22,692 nt of DNA from JBBQSU01 sp038234815 (GTDB lineage: Bacteria > Planctomycetota > Phycisphaerae > Tepidisphaerales > Tepidisphaeraceae). Positions 6,410 to 14,280 of this stretch are shown here, piece by piece. The notes beneath the pieces are model-generated. The model was not told the DNA's origin and searched no databases. It worked only from the letters and a program-made list of their open reading frames with translations. A program made the translations under genes and the position numbers. Positions within the stretch are counted from its first letter, which is position 1. The number at the start of each line of letters is the position of its first letter. The DNA lies in contig JBBQSU010000050.1 in NCBI GenBank assembly GCA_038234815.1, positions 1 through 22,692 on the forward strand, written 5' to 3'.

Positions 6410-8950
6410 ATGGGTATGAAGCAAACCACCCGACAGATTTTGCGGAAAGCCTGCCTCGAAACGCTCGAAGACCGCAAGCTGATGTCCACCGTGTCGTTCG
6501 TCGATGGCGTCCTCACCCTTCGCGGGGATACGGACCGGGGATCCAACTTCATCGTGGACTTCAAGAATAACGGCCAGGACATTAATGCTTATGTCACAGG
6601 CGCGTCCAGCCAAACCGTCGCCGCCGGCGCCGTTAAGTCCATCAAGATCGTCGGTGGCAATCTGGCCGACGGCGTGTATATCAATCCGAACATCGCCGTT
6701 GGCGCCGAAGTGAATACCGGCGCGGGCAACGACTACATTCGCACGGCCGCGGGCAGCGACCGCATCGACGCCGGCGCCGGCAACGACCGTGTGTATGGCC
6801 GTAGCGGAAACGACACGATCATCGGGGGTGAAGGCGACGACACGCTCTGCGGTGACGACGGCGACGACCTTATCGAGGCATCGGCCGGCGGCAACGCAAT
6901 CTATGGCGGAGGGGGAGATGACGTCCTCATCGGCGGCACTGGCTTGGACCAGATGTATGGCGAAGCCGGCAACGACAAGATCGTCGGCGGAAACAGCGCC
7001 GACATGATCCGTGGCGGAACCGGCAACGACACGCTGGAATCAGGCGGGGGCAGCGGCAATACACTGATGGGCGATAGTGGCGACGACCTGCTCGTGGGCA
7101 CGCCTGCGGTGGATAATCTGCAAGGCGGCACGGGGAACAATACCGTTGTTATGGCTCCGGTTGACTCCACCCCCACTGGGGAACCGGCACCCAAGCCCGT
7201 GGTTGACGGTCCCACCGGACCGGCCACGCCAATTCCGAGTACGCCGGCCACGCCGATTACTCCCACGACACCTGTCCCCCCCACCGTCCCGACGACACCG
7301 ACCGTGCCCACGACACCCGTGACGCCCGTCGTTCCAAGCACGCCGGCCGACGCGACCGCGCCAACGCCGGTCATCAGCACCATCCGCGAAACCGTGATGG
7401 CCGGCCAAGCGTTCCACGTGCAGGCCATGAATTCCACCTTCGGCTACGGCACCGAAGTCGAAGCGAAAATCGAATGGAACTTCGGCGATGCCCAGGGCAA
7501 ATATAACCAACTGTCCGGATTCAATGCCGCGCACGTTTACGATCAGGCCGGCAGCTACACGATCGTGATGAAGATTACGAACAAAGCTGGATTGACGGCT
7601 ACGCAGTCCCTGAGCGTGAACATCGCCGCCGACACCCGCAAAGTGATCTACGTCGATCCGGCGGGGAATGACGCGGCCACCGGCTTGTCGCCCGACGACG
7701 CCGTCCGCAGCGTCGCCAGGGTCAATCAACTGATTACCGACAACACCCGCGTGGTCTTCAAACGCGGCAAGACTTACGACATCCCTAGTTCCACCGGCGG
7801 GCTGTACATCAACGGCAATAACGTCGTGATCGACGCCTACGGCACCGGCGAAGCCCCAATCCTCCGCCGCACGGGCCTGGCCGACGCCGGATACCTCGTC
7901 ACCTTTGGCGACATTAAAGATGTCATTATCGAAAACCTGACTTTCTCGTCGATCATTACGACCGACGCCAATCGCACGTACCGGCCCACTGTCCTGAGCG
8001 CCCGCGGGACCAACATCGCGATGCGCAACTGCACGGTTCATAACATCGATACGGTGGTCTCGACAGTCCGCAACCCCAACGGCACGCTGGTGCAGGACAT
8101 CAACTCGCCGGACATTACCGGCATGTCGGGCTACCTGGTTTGGCTCGAGAGCAACGACGTCGTGATCCTCGGCAACAAGGTCGCCAATTCAAGCCGCGAA
8201 CACGTGGTCCGCTCCAGCAGCAACAAAACGACGCGCGTGTTGATCGCCGAGAACGATTTCACCAATCTCGACAGAATGAGCGTCGATGGTGGCGACCAGT
8301 CCAAAACCACAATCAACATCCGCGCCGGCAGCCTGGTCTATATCACGGGCAACAAGCTCAATGACGGCGCGGTGGGCTTTGGTCCGACGATTTTCATGAC
8401 CAACGACTACACCGCAACGTCGATCGTGGTGGAGAGCAACTTCATCCATAATGGCGCGTTGCAAGTCAGCCCGGGCACGTTCAACTTCATGGCCCGGAAC
8501 AACGTGCTGGACATCGTGGGCACCGAACAGATCGGCCTGACTCCGAGCAGCACCAAGATGCCTGGACGCACTTCGGCCAACTGGACGTTTGAGAACAACA
8601 CCGGCATCAACATGAGTACCTCCGGCAAGTTCATCAAAATCTACAGCAACAGCGCTCAGCCGGGGTTGATCACCGTGGCCAACAACGTCTTCATCGCGCC
8701 GGGCTTGCAAAGCGGCACCGCCATCGATGTTCATGCCGGCATGAGCGTCTTCAAGAGCATCACGCACAATGTGTGGCCCAGCAGCGCGACTACCCCGCGA
8801 CTCAACTTTGTCAACGACGTGCAGTTCACCGTCGCGCAGTGGGAAGCTACCGACGAAGTGGTGGACGACGTGTATATGCAGATTGGAATTAATAACGGGT
8901 ATGGAGTGACCCTTGCGAACTTCACCGCCGGCGCGTTGCTGGCCGCGTGA
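6410..8950 (+). CDS. Large surface protein: LEPR-XLL-like N-terminus, RTX repeats, P/T linker, PKD, beta-helix
   Basis: An 846-residue, probably exported protein. The N-terminus carries LETLEDRKLMS (about residues 15-25), similar to the LEPR-XLL motif that starts many planctomycete surface proteins. Residues 104-240 hold tandem RTX-type calcium-binding nonapeptides such as GAGNDRVYG, GEGDDTLCG and GGGGDDVLIGG. Residues 250-320 are a Pro/Thr-rich linker. Residues 322-407 form a PKD-like domain (IEWNFGDAQG, HVYDQAGSY). From 412 to the end is a right-handed parallel beta-helix that opens YVDPAGNDAATGLSPDDAVR and shows repeated strand-turn units. I chose ATG 6410 (or 6416) because the 54 codons before it are basic and unlike a signal region. 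A polysaccharide-binding or lyase-like role is possible for the helix, but I see no catalytic set. The gene is flanked by glycosyltransferases and ends just before a terminator. Confidence 0.88.
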   Translation: MGMKQTTRQILRKACLETLEDRKLMSTVSFVDGVLTLRGDTDRGSNFIVDFKNNGQDINAYVTGASSQTVAAGAVKSIKIVGGNLADGVYINPNIAVGAEVNTGAGNDYIRTAAGSDRIDAGAGNDRVYGRSGNDTIIGGEGDDTLCGDDGDDLIEASAGGNAIYGGGGDDVLIGGTGLDQMYGEAGNDKIVGGNSADMIRGGTGNDTLESGGGSGNTLMGDSGDDLLVGTPAVDNLQGGTGNNTVVMAPVDSTPTGEPAPKPVVDGPTGPATPIPSTPATPITPTTPVPPTVPTTPTVPTTPVTPVVPSTPADATAPTPVISTIRETVMAGQAFHVQAMNSTFGYGTEVEAKIEWNFGDAQGKYNQLSGFNAAHVYDQAGSYTIVMKITNKAGLTATQSLSVNIAADTRKVIYVDPAGNDAATGLSPDDAVRSVARVNQLITDNTRVVFKRGKTYDIPSSTGGLYINGNNVVIDAYGTGEAPILRRTGLADAGYLVTFGDIKDVIIENLTFSSIITTDANRTYRPTVLSARGTNIAMRNCTVHNIDTVVSTVRNPNGTLVQDINSPDITGMSGYLVWLESNDVVILGNKVANSSREHVVRSSSNKTTRVLIAENDFTNLDRMSVDGGDQSKTTINIRAGSLVYITGNKLNDGAVGFGPTIFMTNDYTATSIVVESNFIHNGALQVSPGTFNFMARNNVLDIVGTEQIGLTPSSTKMPGRTSANWTFENNTGINMSTSGKFIKIYSNSAQPGLITVANNVFIAPGLQSGTAIDVHAGMSVFKSITHNVWPSSATTPRLNFVNDVQFTVAQWEATDEVVDDVYMQIGINNGYGVTLANFTAGALLAA

Positions 8951-8977
8951 TCGGAATCCCTTAACAAGGAGGTTTTT

Positions 8978-9943
8978 TCAAAGCCCGCAGGCTGAAACAG
9001 GCCCGCGGGCTTTTTTTCTCGGCAATGCCGCGACGGCCAGGAGTTTCCATCCCTCGGCTCGGTGCGGCTGGCAGGCAATCGCCTTGAGTCCGTAGATGAA
9101 TGAGGTGCGCCGTTGGCTAAGAAAGTAGGCCGACCAGCCATAAGACAGAAAGTGCTCGTATCGCCGCACGCGAGTTCTGCCCGCCCGCCAGGGCGTTTCT
9201 GCCGTAAAGGGTACACACAGGCCCCGGCGCTGATTGGCTTCCTGACAGGCCAGACGCGCCCGGTCACGCTGAAGCGCCCCGTTTACTTCGCTGATCGAAT
9301 CGGGCCGCAAGCGATAGTGCAGCACGACCTCCGGAACGTTGGAAAGCCGGCCACGCTCGCCAAGCCGCAGCCACAGGTCAAGGTCTTCAGCCGGCCAAAA
9401 TTCCTGGCGATATCCGCCGAGGGCCATGACAGGCTCGCGTCGGAACATGCTGGCGGGGTGACAGATTCCGGCATGGCCGGCCAGCAGCAGGGCCTGTAAT
9501 TCGGCATCCTCCACCGGCGATTCTACTCGACGGATGATTCTATCGGCGGTATCGATAATGCAGTGAAAACCCCCGACGCAGACTAAATCAGGCTCTTTTT
9601 CAAAGATCGCCACCTGCAACCCGAGGCGCTCGGGCATCGCTACGTCGTCGGCATCCATCCGCGCGATTAAAGGCGCGCTCGCCAGCGCAAGCCCCCGATT
9701 AAGCGTCGGCACAAGGCCCATGTTGGCCTGCGAGACAAGCCGAATTCGAGAATCCTGCCGGCTGAGATCAAGGAGAATCGCGCTCGATCCGTCGGTCGAT
9801 CCGTCATCCAAAATAATCAGCTCGAAGTCGGTGAAAGTCTGGCTGAGAATGCTTTCGACCGTCCTGCGGACGTAGCGCTTACAGTTATAGACCGGCAGCA
9901 CGACTGACACCGCGAAACCGGAATGACTCTTTGCACGATCCAT
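8978..9943 (-). CDS. Glycosyltransferase family 2 (GT-A fold)
   Basis: A 321-residue inverting glycosyltransferase. It shows the N-terminal nucleotide-binding strand VVLPVYNCKRYVRRT, the DDGSTDGS loop that binds the nucleotide, and the metal-binding DXD as ARMDADDVAMPER. Further on, GGYRQEFWPAEDLDLWLRLG supplies the catalytic-base (ED) region. There are no membrane helices, so it acts in the cytoplasm, probably on an oligosaccharide. It starts at ATG 9943, or at a TTG 12 nt upstream (9955) that has AGGA before it. It follows the pyruvyl transferase gene by 15-27 bp, so the two are probably cotranscribed. Its last residues (KKARGPVSACGL) are encoded by the terminator hairpin of the opposite gene, so that segment is probably not functionally constrained. 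The sugar is unknown. Confidence 0.9.
   Translation of the reverse strand: MDRAKSHSGFAVSVVLPVYNCKRYVRRTVESILSQTFTDFELIILDDGSTDGSSAILLDLSRQDSRIRLVSQANMGLVPTLNRGLALASAPLIARMDADDVAMPERLGLQVAIFEKEPDLVCVGGFHCIIDTADRIIRRVESPVEDAELQALLLAGHAGICHPASMFRREPVMALGGYRQEFWPAEDLDLWLRLGERGRLSNVPEVVLHYRLRPDSISEVNGALQRDRARLACQEANQRRGLCVPFTAETPWRAGRTRVRRYEHFLSYGWSAYFLSQRRTSFIYGLKAIACQPHRAEGWKLLAVAALPRKKARGPVSACGL
8980..9017 (+). terminator. Rho-independent terminator after the surface protein gene
   Basis: Nine-base arms AAAGCCCGC (8980-8988) and GCGGGCTTT (9005-9013), followed by seven T (9011-9017) on the plus strand, 30 bp after the stop at 8950. It lies inside the last 13 codons of the converging GT2 gene. 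On the minus strand the hairpin is followed by TTTGAAAA, a poor T-run, so it should act mainly on plus-strand transcripts. Confidence 0.85.
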
Positions 9944-9970
9944 GACAAATTCCAAGATATCCTGCCGAGT

Positions 9971-11263
9971 TTAACCGGCGGACGCACGCGACGCCAAACG
10001 ATCCTTCAGGGCCGCGTAAGCCGCCCGGCCGGAATCGCGCTGGCTCCTCGCCGCTTCCAACAAACCCGGTTTAAGTTCCCTGGCCGATGCCCAGGCGTCG
10101 TCAAGTGCCTGCTGCAATTGGCCGGCAAAGTCTGGCCGATCCGACGACACCACAAAACAGCCCCGTCCAAACAAGGCGGCCAAGCCTTCGAACTTCCCCC
10201 GATAATAACTCGACTTCAATATGCAGACAGCGGGGATTCCCTGACTCAATGCAAAAACTCCGGCATGGTAAGAACCCGTCAGGATCACCCGGCAACGGGC
10301 GATCTGCTGGCAAATTTCTTCGACCGACGTGATCGACGCCCCGCCGTCAGAATTGTCGTCAATACCCTTCAATATCGCGCGGATCGATCGGGCGTCGGAC
10401 TCTTTTTCGTAGCGCGAGATCGGCACGGGAACCAGTTCGGCGCGTTGGGCCTTATGCAGCCGCTGAATCGCCGCCCGCACCGTCGAGACCGTGCTTTCGT
10501 CCAGAGTCGAATAGTCCGACAATCGCAGATTGACTCCGATACCCTTGCCTAATGGCCCCGCGGAAGCGTCGTCTCTGTACGCCAATTCGATGGCATCGTC
10601 GCCGGTGGTTACGACACGATCCAGAGGGACGTTCATCGATCGGAGCAGCGGCGTCGCTTGCCGGTCCTCTCGTAAAGCCAGGAGGATGGTGCCCGCCATG
10701 CTCTGTTGAAACTTTTTTTGTAGGATCGGACTGACGAGCGGGCCGAGACCCTGGCCCATCATAGCGACGGGCACGCCCAGTCGTGTCGCCAGCCTCGTAG
10801 TCTCTAGCACCCGATCGGCCACCTGCGGAAAGGCATCGGTAAGATATCCCCCGCCGGTCAGCAGCAGCAGATCGGCCCCGGCAAGCGCATCGAGGAAATA
10901 ATCGAATGAGGCCAGACTCACCCCGCGGCGTTGAAGCCTGCGCGCGATGCGCGTTCGCGACTTTCGGGCAAATCGAACGCGCATGTCGCTCTCAAACTGA
11001 TCGAGCCAGGGCCGAATCCGTTGCGGAAAAAGTTGATGTAGCCCTCCGAACAGGTTCCGGTCCTGCAGCCAAAGCAGCCGGCCGTCGGGCACGAGCGGGC
11101 GAACCTTGGGGCACAATACGGCCAAGCGATCGGGCGCGAATGTAAAGACCTCGATCGTCGCCTCCGGCCACAGCGCCAGCAACCGATCCACCCCGACGCG
11201 CAACATCGCGTCGTCGCCGAAATTCAGCAGGTCATACGAGCTGTTGTCAACGAGGATGCGCAT
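9971..11263 (-). CDS. Polysaccharide pyruvyl transferase family protein
   Basis: A 430-residue protein from ATG 11263 (MRILVDNSSYDLLNFGDDAM). The opening with N-x-GDDAM, the GGGYLTD segment, MMGQGLGPL, and the C-terminal TGSYHAGVFALSQGIPAV are the recognised blocks of the pyruvyl transferase superfamily (PF04230, which includes WcaK, CsaB and AmsJ). These enzymes usually move pyruvate from phosphoenolpyruvate to a sugar of a cell-surface glycan; some members do related transfers, so the exact reaction is inference. A longer open frame extends upstream to 11437, but those 58 residues are Arg-rich, do not align with the family start and overlap the PilZ gene, so I exclude them. The PilZ gene ends 83 bp upstream and GT2 starts close downstream, which suggests a three-gene glycan-modification unit. 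Confidence 0.85.
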   Translation of the reverse strand: MRILVDNSSYDLLNFGDDAMLRVGVDRLLALWPEATIEVFTFAPDRLAVLCPKVRPLVPDGRLLWLQDRNLFGGLHQLFPQRIRPWLDQFESDMRVRFARKSRTRIARRLQRRGVSLASFDYFLDALAGADLLLLTGGGYLTDAFPQVADRVLETTRLATRLGVPVAMMGQGLGPLVSPILQKKFQQSMAGTILLALREDRQATPLLRSMNVPLDRVVTTGDDAIELAYRDDASAGPLGKGIGVNLRLSDYSTLDESTVSTVRAAIQRLHKAQRAELVPVPISRYEKESDARSIRAILKGIDDNSDGGASITSVEEICQQIARCRVILTGSYHAGVFALSQGIPAVCILKSSYYRGKFEGLAALFGRGCFVVSSDRPDFAGQLQQALDDAWASARELKPGLLEAARSQRDSGRAAYAALKDRLASRASAG

Positions 11264-11346
11264 CGGTGCCGACAGACATCCTAGTCTGACGAGCAAGGAA
11301 ATAAATGACGAAATGCGCCCCCGACGGAACCGACGAGTTGATATTT

Positions 11347-12000
11347 TCAGGCGCAAAGTTTGAACGCGCCCACGCTGCCCTCTACCAGGGCCTCGATCGA
11401 CCCGATCAGTTCCGAGCGGTCCACGAACATTCCCCACCCTGCGGTTTTGCCCGGCGGGTGCATGTTTAGCCAGATGCGGTTTCCCTCGCGGCGGAGGTCG
11501 AGTTGGCGTTCCCAGCCGCAGACGGTCTTGCCGTCGAGCGTCGTTCCGCGAACAAAACCACGGGCCTGCGATGCCGGGAGGACATCGGTACTGATTGTCT
11601 CAGGCGCCGCTGGGCGGCCCAGAGGCGGCAGCGCCTGGCGGACGGGAATCGGCGTTTCCGAAGGCTGATGAACGGGCATTATTCGTCGCGCACCAACACG
11701 GAAGTCGCTATGCCCTTCGGCCTCACAATGCACGACGGTGAACTTCAGCGGGATTCGTCCGCCGTCGCGTGCGATCAGGTTCAGAACGAATTCCTGCCCC
11801 GGCGCCAGGCGTGATCTGGCGGTGAAGCCAACGCCGGTTGCGCTGTAGTCCTGCAACTGCCCGCTCGCCGACTCGGCTTGCCCGGTTTGGCCGGCGTGAA
11901 TGACGATCGGCCGGCGCATCGTGTAGCGGTGGGCGCGACGACCTTCGGAAGTGCTTCGTTGCGGGGCAATAGACAAGCGGCGACTCATACCTTTGCTCAT
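11347..12000 (-). CDS. PilZ domain protein with an unassigned C-terminal region
   Basis: A 217-residue protein. The PilZ domain spans about residues 20-105, and both c-di-GMP contacts of the family are present: RRAHR (the RxxxR motif) near residue 21 and DYSATG (the D/NxSxxG motif) near residue 55. It should therefore be able to bind the second messenger. The rest is a polar, Pro-rich linker, then about 80 residues (RGFVRGTTLDGKTVCGWE onward) that I do not recognise. I start at ATG 12000; alternatives are a TTG at 12015 and ATG 11988, and none has a strong ribosome site. It is first in a minus-strand run with pyruvyl transferase and GT2, so a role in c-di-GMP control of that glycan pathway is a fair inference. 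It is divergent from korA across 316 bp. Confidence 0.85.
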   Translation of the reverse strand: MSKGMSRRLSIAPQRSTSEGRRAHRYTMRRPIVIHAGQTGQAESASGQLQDYSATGVGFTARSRLAPGQEFVLNLIARDGGRIPLKFTVVHCEAEGHSDFRVGARRIMPVHQPSETPIPVRQALPPLGRPAAPETISTDVLPASQARGFVRGTTLDGKTVCGWERQLDLRREGNRIWLNMHPPGKTAGWGMFVDRSELIGSIEALVEGSVGAFKLCA

Positions 12001-12130
12001 CGGTCGATCCGCCAAGGGGATTTACGAACGGATCATTCTGCGCATCGGGAAAAATGGGCTTGAATTACTTCCTGATTCCAATAAACATTGTTCTATCCTT
12101 CACAATCGTTAGAAGTGTTTCAGAGTCACA

Positions 12131-12202
12131 TCGTGCCAAACTTCACAACCCTCCCGTCGGGGAAGTTGGAATCGCCGGTTCGTGCCAAACATCACAAGCC
12201 TC
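12131..12202. repeat. Two 23-bp direct repeats upstream of korA
   Basis: TCGTGCCAAACTTCACAACC at 12131 and TCGTGCCAAACATCACAAGC at 12180 begin two 23-bp copies (12131-12153 and 12180-12202) that match at 21 of 23 bases. They are 49 bp apart, start to start. They lie upstream of the predicted korA promoter, at about -93 to -164, and also in the region upstream of the divergent PilZ gene. Spacing and position suit a tandem regulator site. The rest of the 12001-12316 intergenic region holds the korA promoter and nothing else I can name. Confidence 0.65.
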
Positions 12203-12260
12203 AATCGCTGGTACATCTGCGAAAACCCGACGGCACGCCCTTTGCCTCGGTTTTGTAAAT

Positions 12261-12288
12261 TTGCCCCAGTTAATCGACCGACTATACT
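12261..12288 (+). promoter_or_regulatory. Predicted sigma-70 promoter of korA
   Basis: TTGCCC (12261-12266), a 16-bp spacer and TATACT (12283-12288). The expected start is near 12295, which leaves a leader of about 22 nt before the ATG at 12317. The ribosome site GGAGG (12302-12306) is inside that leader. This supports the ATG start over the upstream GTG at 12182, which would lie before the promoter. Confidence 0.55.
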
Positions 12289-12316
12289 CGCCCGACCAAA
12301 CGGAGGCCCCAACGCC

Positions 12317-14218
12317 ATGGATCAGTCCGCGCTTGCCAATGCGTCGCAAACCAACCCCACCACAGCCGGTTTGGCTCCCCGGAGCAAATCGGTGCAGACG
12401 CTCCCCAGCGTGACCATCCGCCTGGCCGGTGATAGCGGGGACGGAATGCAATTGGTCGGCACGCAATTTTCCGATACGTCCGCGCGCCTCGGGAACGACA
12501 TCTGTACTCTTCCAGACTACCCCTCGGAGATTCGAGCCCCCGCCGGCACCATGGCCGGAGTCAGCGGGTATCAGATTCAGCTTGCGGCCGACGACATCTT
12601 CACGCCCGGCGACGACGTGGACACCCTCATCGCCATGAACCCTGCCGCCCTTCGCGCGAACCTCAAATCAGTCCGGCCCGGGGGATATGTCATCGTCAAC
12701 GAAGACGCGTTTTCGGCCAATGATCTCAAAAAGGCCGGCTATGCCGAAAATCCACTCGACGGCGAAGCGCTCGGCAAATTCCGGCTGGTGAAAGTGCCGG
12801 TGGATCGCATGAATGCGCGGGCCCTGAAGGATTCGGGACTGAACCCCAAGCAAATCGACCGCTGTAAAAATTTCTTTGCGCTCGGGCTGGTCTGCTGGCT
12901 CTACGATCGACCCCTCGAACCAACCATCGCCTATATCGAAAGTAAATTCGGGACGAAGATGCCTGCGGTGGCTGCGGCCAATATCAAGGTGCTCAAGGCC
13001 GGCTGGAGTTTCGGGGAAACGTACGAATTTTTTCCCATCCAGTATCAGGTCGAGAAAGCCCAACTTCCGCCTGGGAAATATCGCAAGGTCACAGGGAATG
13101 AGGCCATTGCGCTAGGCCTTGTTACCGCCGCCCGCCTGGCCGGCAAGGAACTCTTCTACGGCAGTTACCCAATCACCCCCGCGACCGACATCCTGCACTC
13201 CCTGGCCGAAATCAAGCACATGGGCGTCGTCACATTTCAAGCCGAGGATGAAATCGCCGGGATCGGCTCGGCCATCGGCGCAGCGTTCGGCGGAGCTTTG
13301 GCCGCGACCGGCACAAGCGGACCCGGCATGGCGTTAAAGACCGAGGCCATCGGCCTGGCGGTCATGACCGAGCTTCCACTGGTCATCATCAACGTGCAGC
13401 GGGGTGGACCGAGCACCGGCCTGCCCACCAAAACCGAGCAATCCGACCTCTTCCAGGCCGTTCTGGGTCGCAACGGCGAATGCCCCGTCCCCGTGCTGGC
13501 TGCCACCGGCCCGGCCGACTGTTTCAACGCCGCCTACGAAGCCTCCGTCCTGGCGATGAAGTACATGACGCCAGTCATCGTTCTCAGTGACGGCTACATC
13601 GGAAACAGCGCTGAACCTTGGCGCATCCCCTCGGCGGCAGACATGCCACCCATCGTGGTGGAACACCCCACCGGCCCCAATTCGCCCGAAGGGTTTCGTC
13701 CGTATCAGCGGGACGAAAACGGTTCCCGGCCCTGGGCCATTCCCGGCACGCCCGGGCTGGAACATCGAGTCGGCGGGCTTGAAAAATCCGACGGCTCCGG
13801 TGAACTCAGCCATGATCCGGTTAATCACGAAAAAATGGTGAAACTGCGAGCACAAAAAGTCGCCAACCTGCGACCGGTCGGGGCACCGTTTTACTGGACC
13901 GGCCCAGAAAAAGGCGATCTGCTCATCCTGGGCTGGGGCGGGACCTATGGTTCGCTCAAGGCCGCGACGCTCGACCTGCGAAAGGACGGACGGGCGGTAT
14001 CACAGTGCCAGATCCGCTATATCAATCCCCTGCCCGAGCGGCTGGACGAACTGATGGCACAGTTCAAAACCGTGTTGATCCCGGAATTGAATCTCGGCCA
14101 ACTCGCCATGCTCATCAAAGCCAACTACTCGGCGAAGGTCGTGACCTATGCCAAAGTTCGCGGACAGCCATTCACCGTCAGTGAAATCGTCCAGGCAGCT
14201 AAAGCGTATCTGATTTGA
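12317..14218 (+). CDS. korA: 2-oxoacid:ferredoxin oxidoreductase, alpha subunit (gamma-alpha fusion)
   Basis: A 633-residue subunit that fuses the gamma domain (about residues 30-230) to the alpha domain (from about 270). Key segments are RLAGDSGDGMQLVG at the start of gamma, LPDYPSEIRAPAGT, then in alpha YPITPATDILHSL and GTSGPGMALKTEA, part of the substrate- and thiamine-side framework. With KorB it decarboxylates a 2-oxoacid (typically 2-oxoglutarate) to the acyl-CoA and reduces ferredoxin, or runs in reverse, in the cytoplasm. The start at 12317 has GGAGG 10 nt upstream and lies just behind a promoter. korB follows after 62 bp. The fused gamma-alpha form is the usual arrangement in many aerobic bacteria. 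Substrate preference, 2-oxoglutarate against pyruvate, cannot be settled from sequence alone, so the symbol is tentative. Confidence 0.9.
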   Translation: MDQSALANASQTNPTTAGLAPRSKSVQTLPSVTIRLAGDSGDGMQLVGTQFSDTSARLGNDICTLPDYPSEIRAPAGTMAGVSGYQIQLAADDIFTPGDDVDTLIAMNPAALRANLKSVRPGGYVIVNEDAFSANDLKKAGYAENPLDGEALGKFRLVKVPVDRMNARALKDSGLNPKQIDRCKNFFALGLVCWLYDRPLEPTIAYIESKFGTKMPAVAAANIKVLKAGWSFGETYEFFPIQYQVEKAQLPPGKYRKVTGNEAIALGLVTAARLAGKELFYGSYPITPATDILHSLAEIKHMGVVTFQAEDEIAGIGSAIGAAFGGALAATGTSGPGMALKTEAIGLAVMTELPLVIINVQRGGPSTGLPTKTEQSDLFQAVLGRNGECPVPVLAATGPADCFNAAYEASVLAMKYMTPVIVLSDGYIGNSAEPWRIPSAADMPPIVVEHPTGPNSPEGFRPYQRDENGSRPWAIPGTPGLEHRVGGLEKSDGSGELSHDPVNHEKMVKLRAQKVANLRPVGAPFYWTGPEKGDLLILGWGGTYGSLKAATLDLRKDGRAVSQCQIRYINPLPERLDELMAQFKTVLIPELNLGQLAMLIKANYSAKVVTYAKVRGQPFTVSEIVQAAKAYLI

Positions 14219-14237
14219 TTTGCCGGTCGTTCATCGC

Positions 14238-14258
14238 AACGCACGAGGCGTTTTTTTT
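14238..14258 (+). terminator. Weak terminator-like hairpin between korA and korB
   Basis: AACGC, loop ACGAG, GCGTT, then a run of T (14251-14258) in the 62-bp korA-korB gap. The stem has only 5 bp, so termination would be partial. korB has a strong AAGGAG site after it. It may lower KorB relative to KorA, or be a chance structure. Confidence 0.4.
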
Positions 14259-14280
14259 GTTTGTCTAAGGAGTCGTTTTC

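Noticed and set aside
6720..7140. Regularly spaced repeats that could suggest a CRISPR array
   Set aside because: The period is the 27-nt unit of RTX nonapeptide codons in an intact reading frame. Units vary in sequence and there are no unique spacers.
7040..8041. Minus-strand open frame of 333 codons within the surface protein gene
   Set aside because: It is a shadow of the RTX, linker and PKD coding region and shows low-complexity Gly/Arg composition.
11264..11437. N-terminal extension of the pyruvyl transferase
   Set aside because: The 58 codons upstream of ATG 11263 are Arg-rich, overlap the PilZ gene and do not align with the family.
12182..12316. Upstream GTG start for korA
   Set aside because: It lies before the predicted promoter and inside the second direct repeat. 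The added residues do not fit the family, and ATG 12317 has GGAGG.
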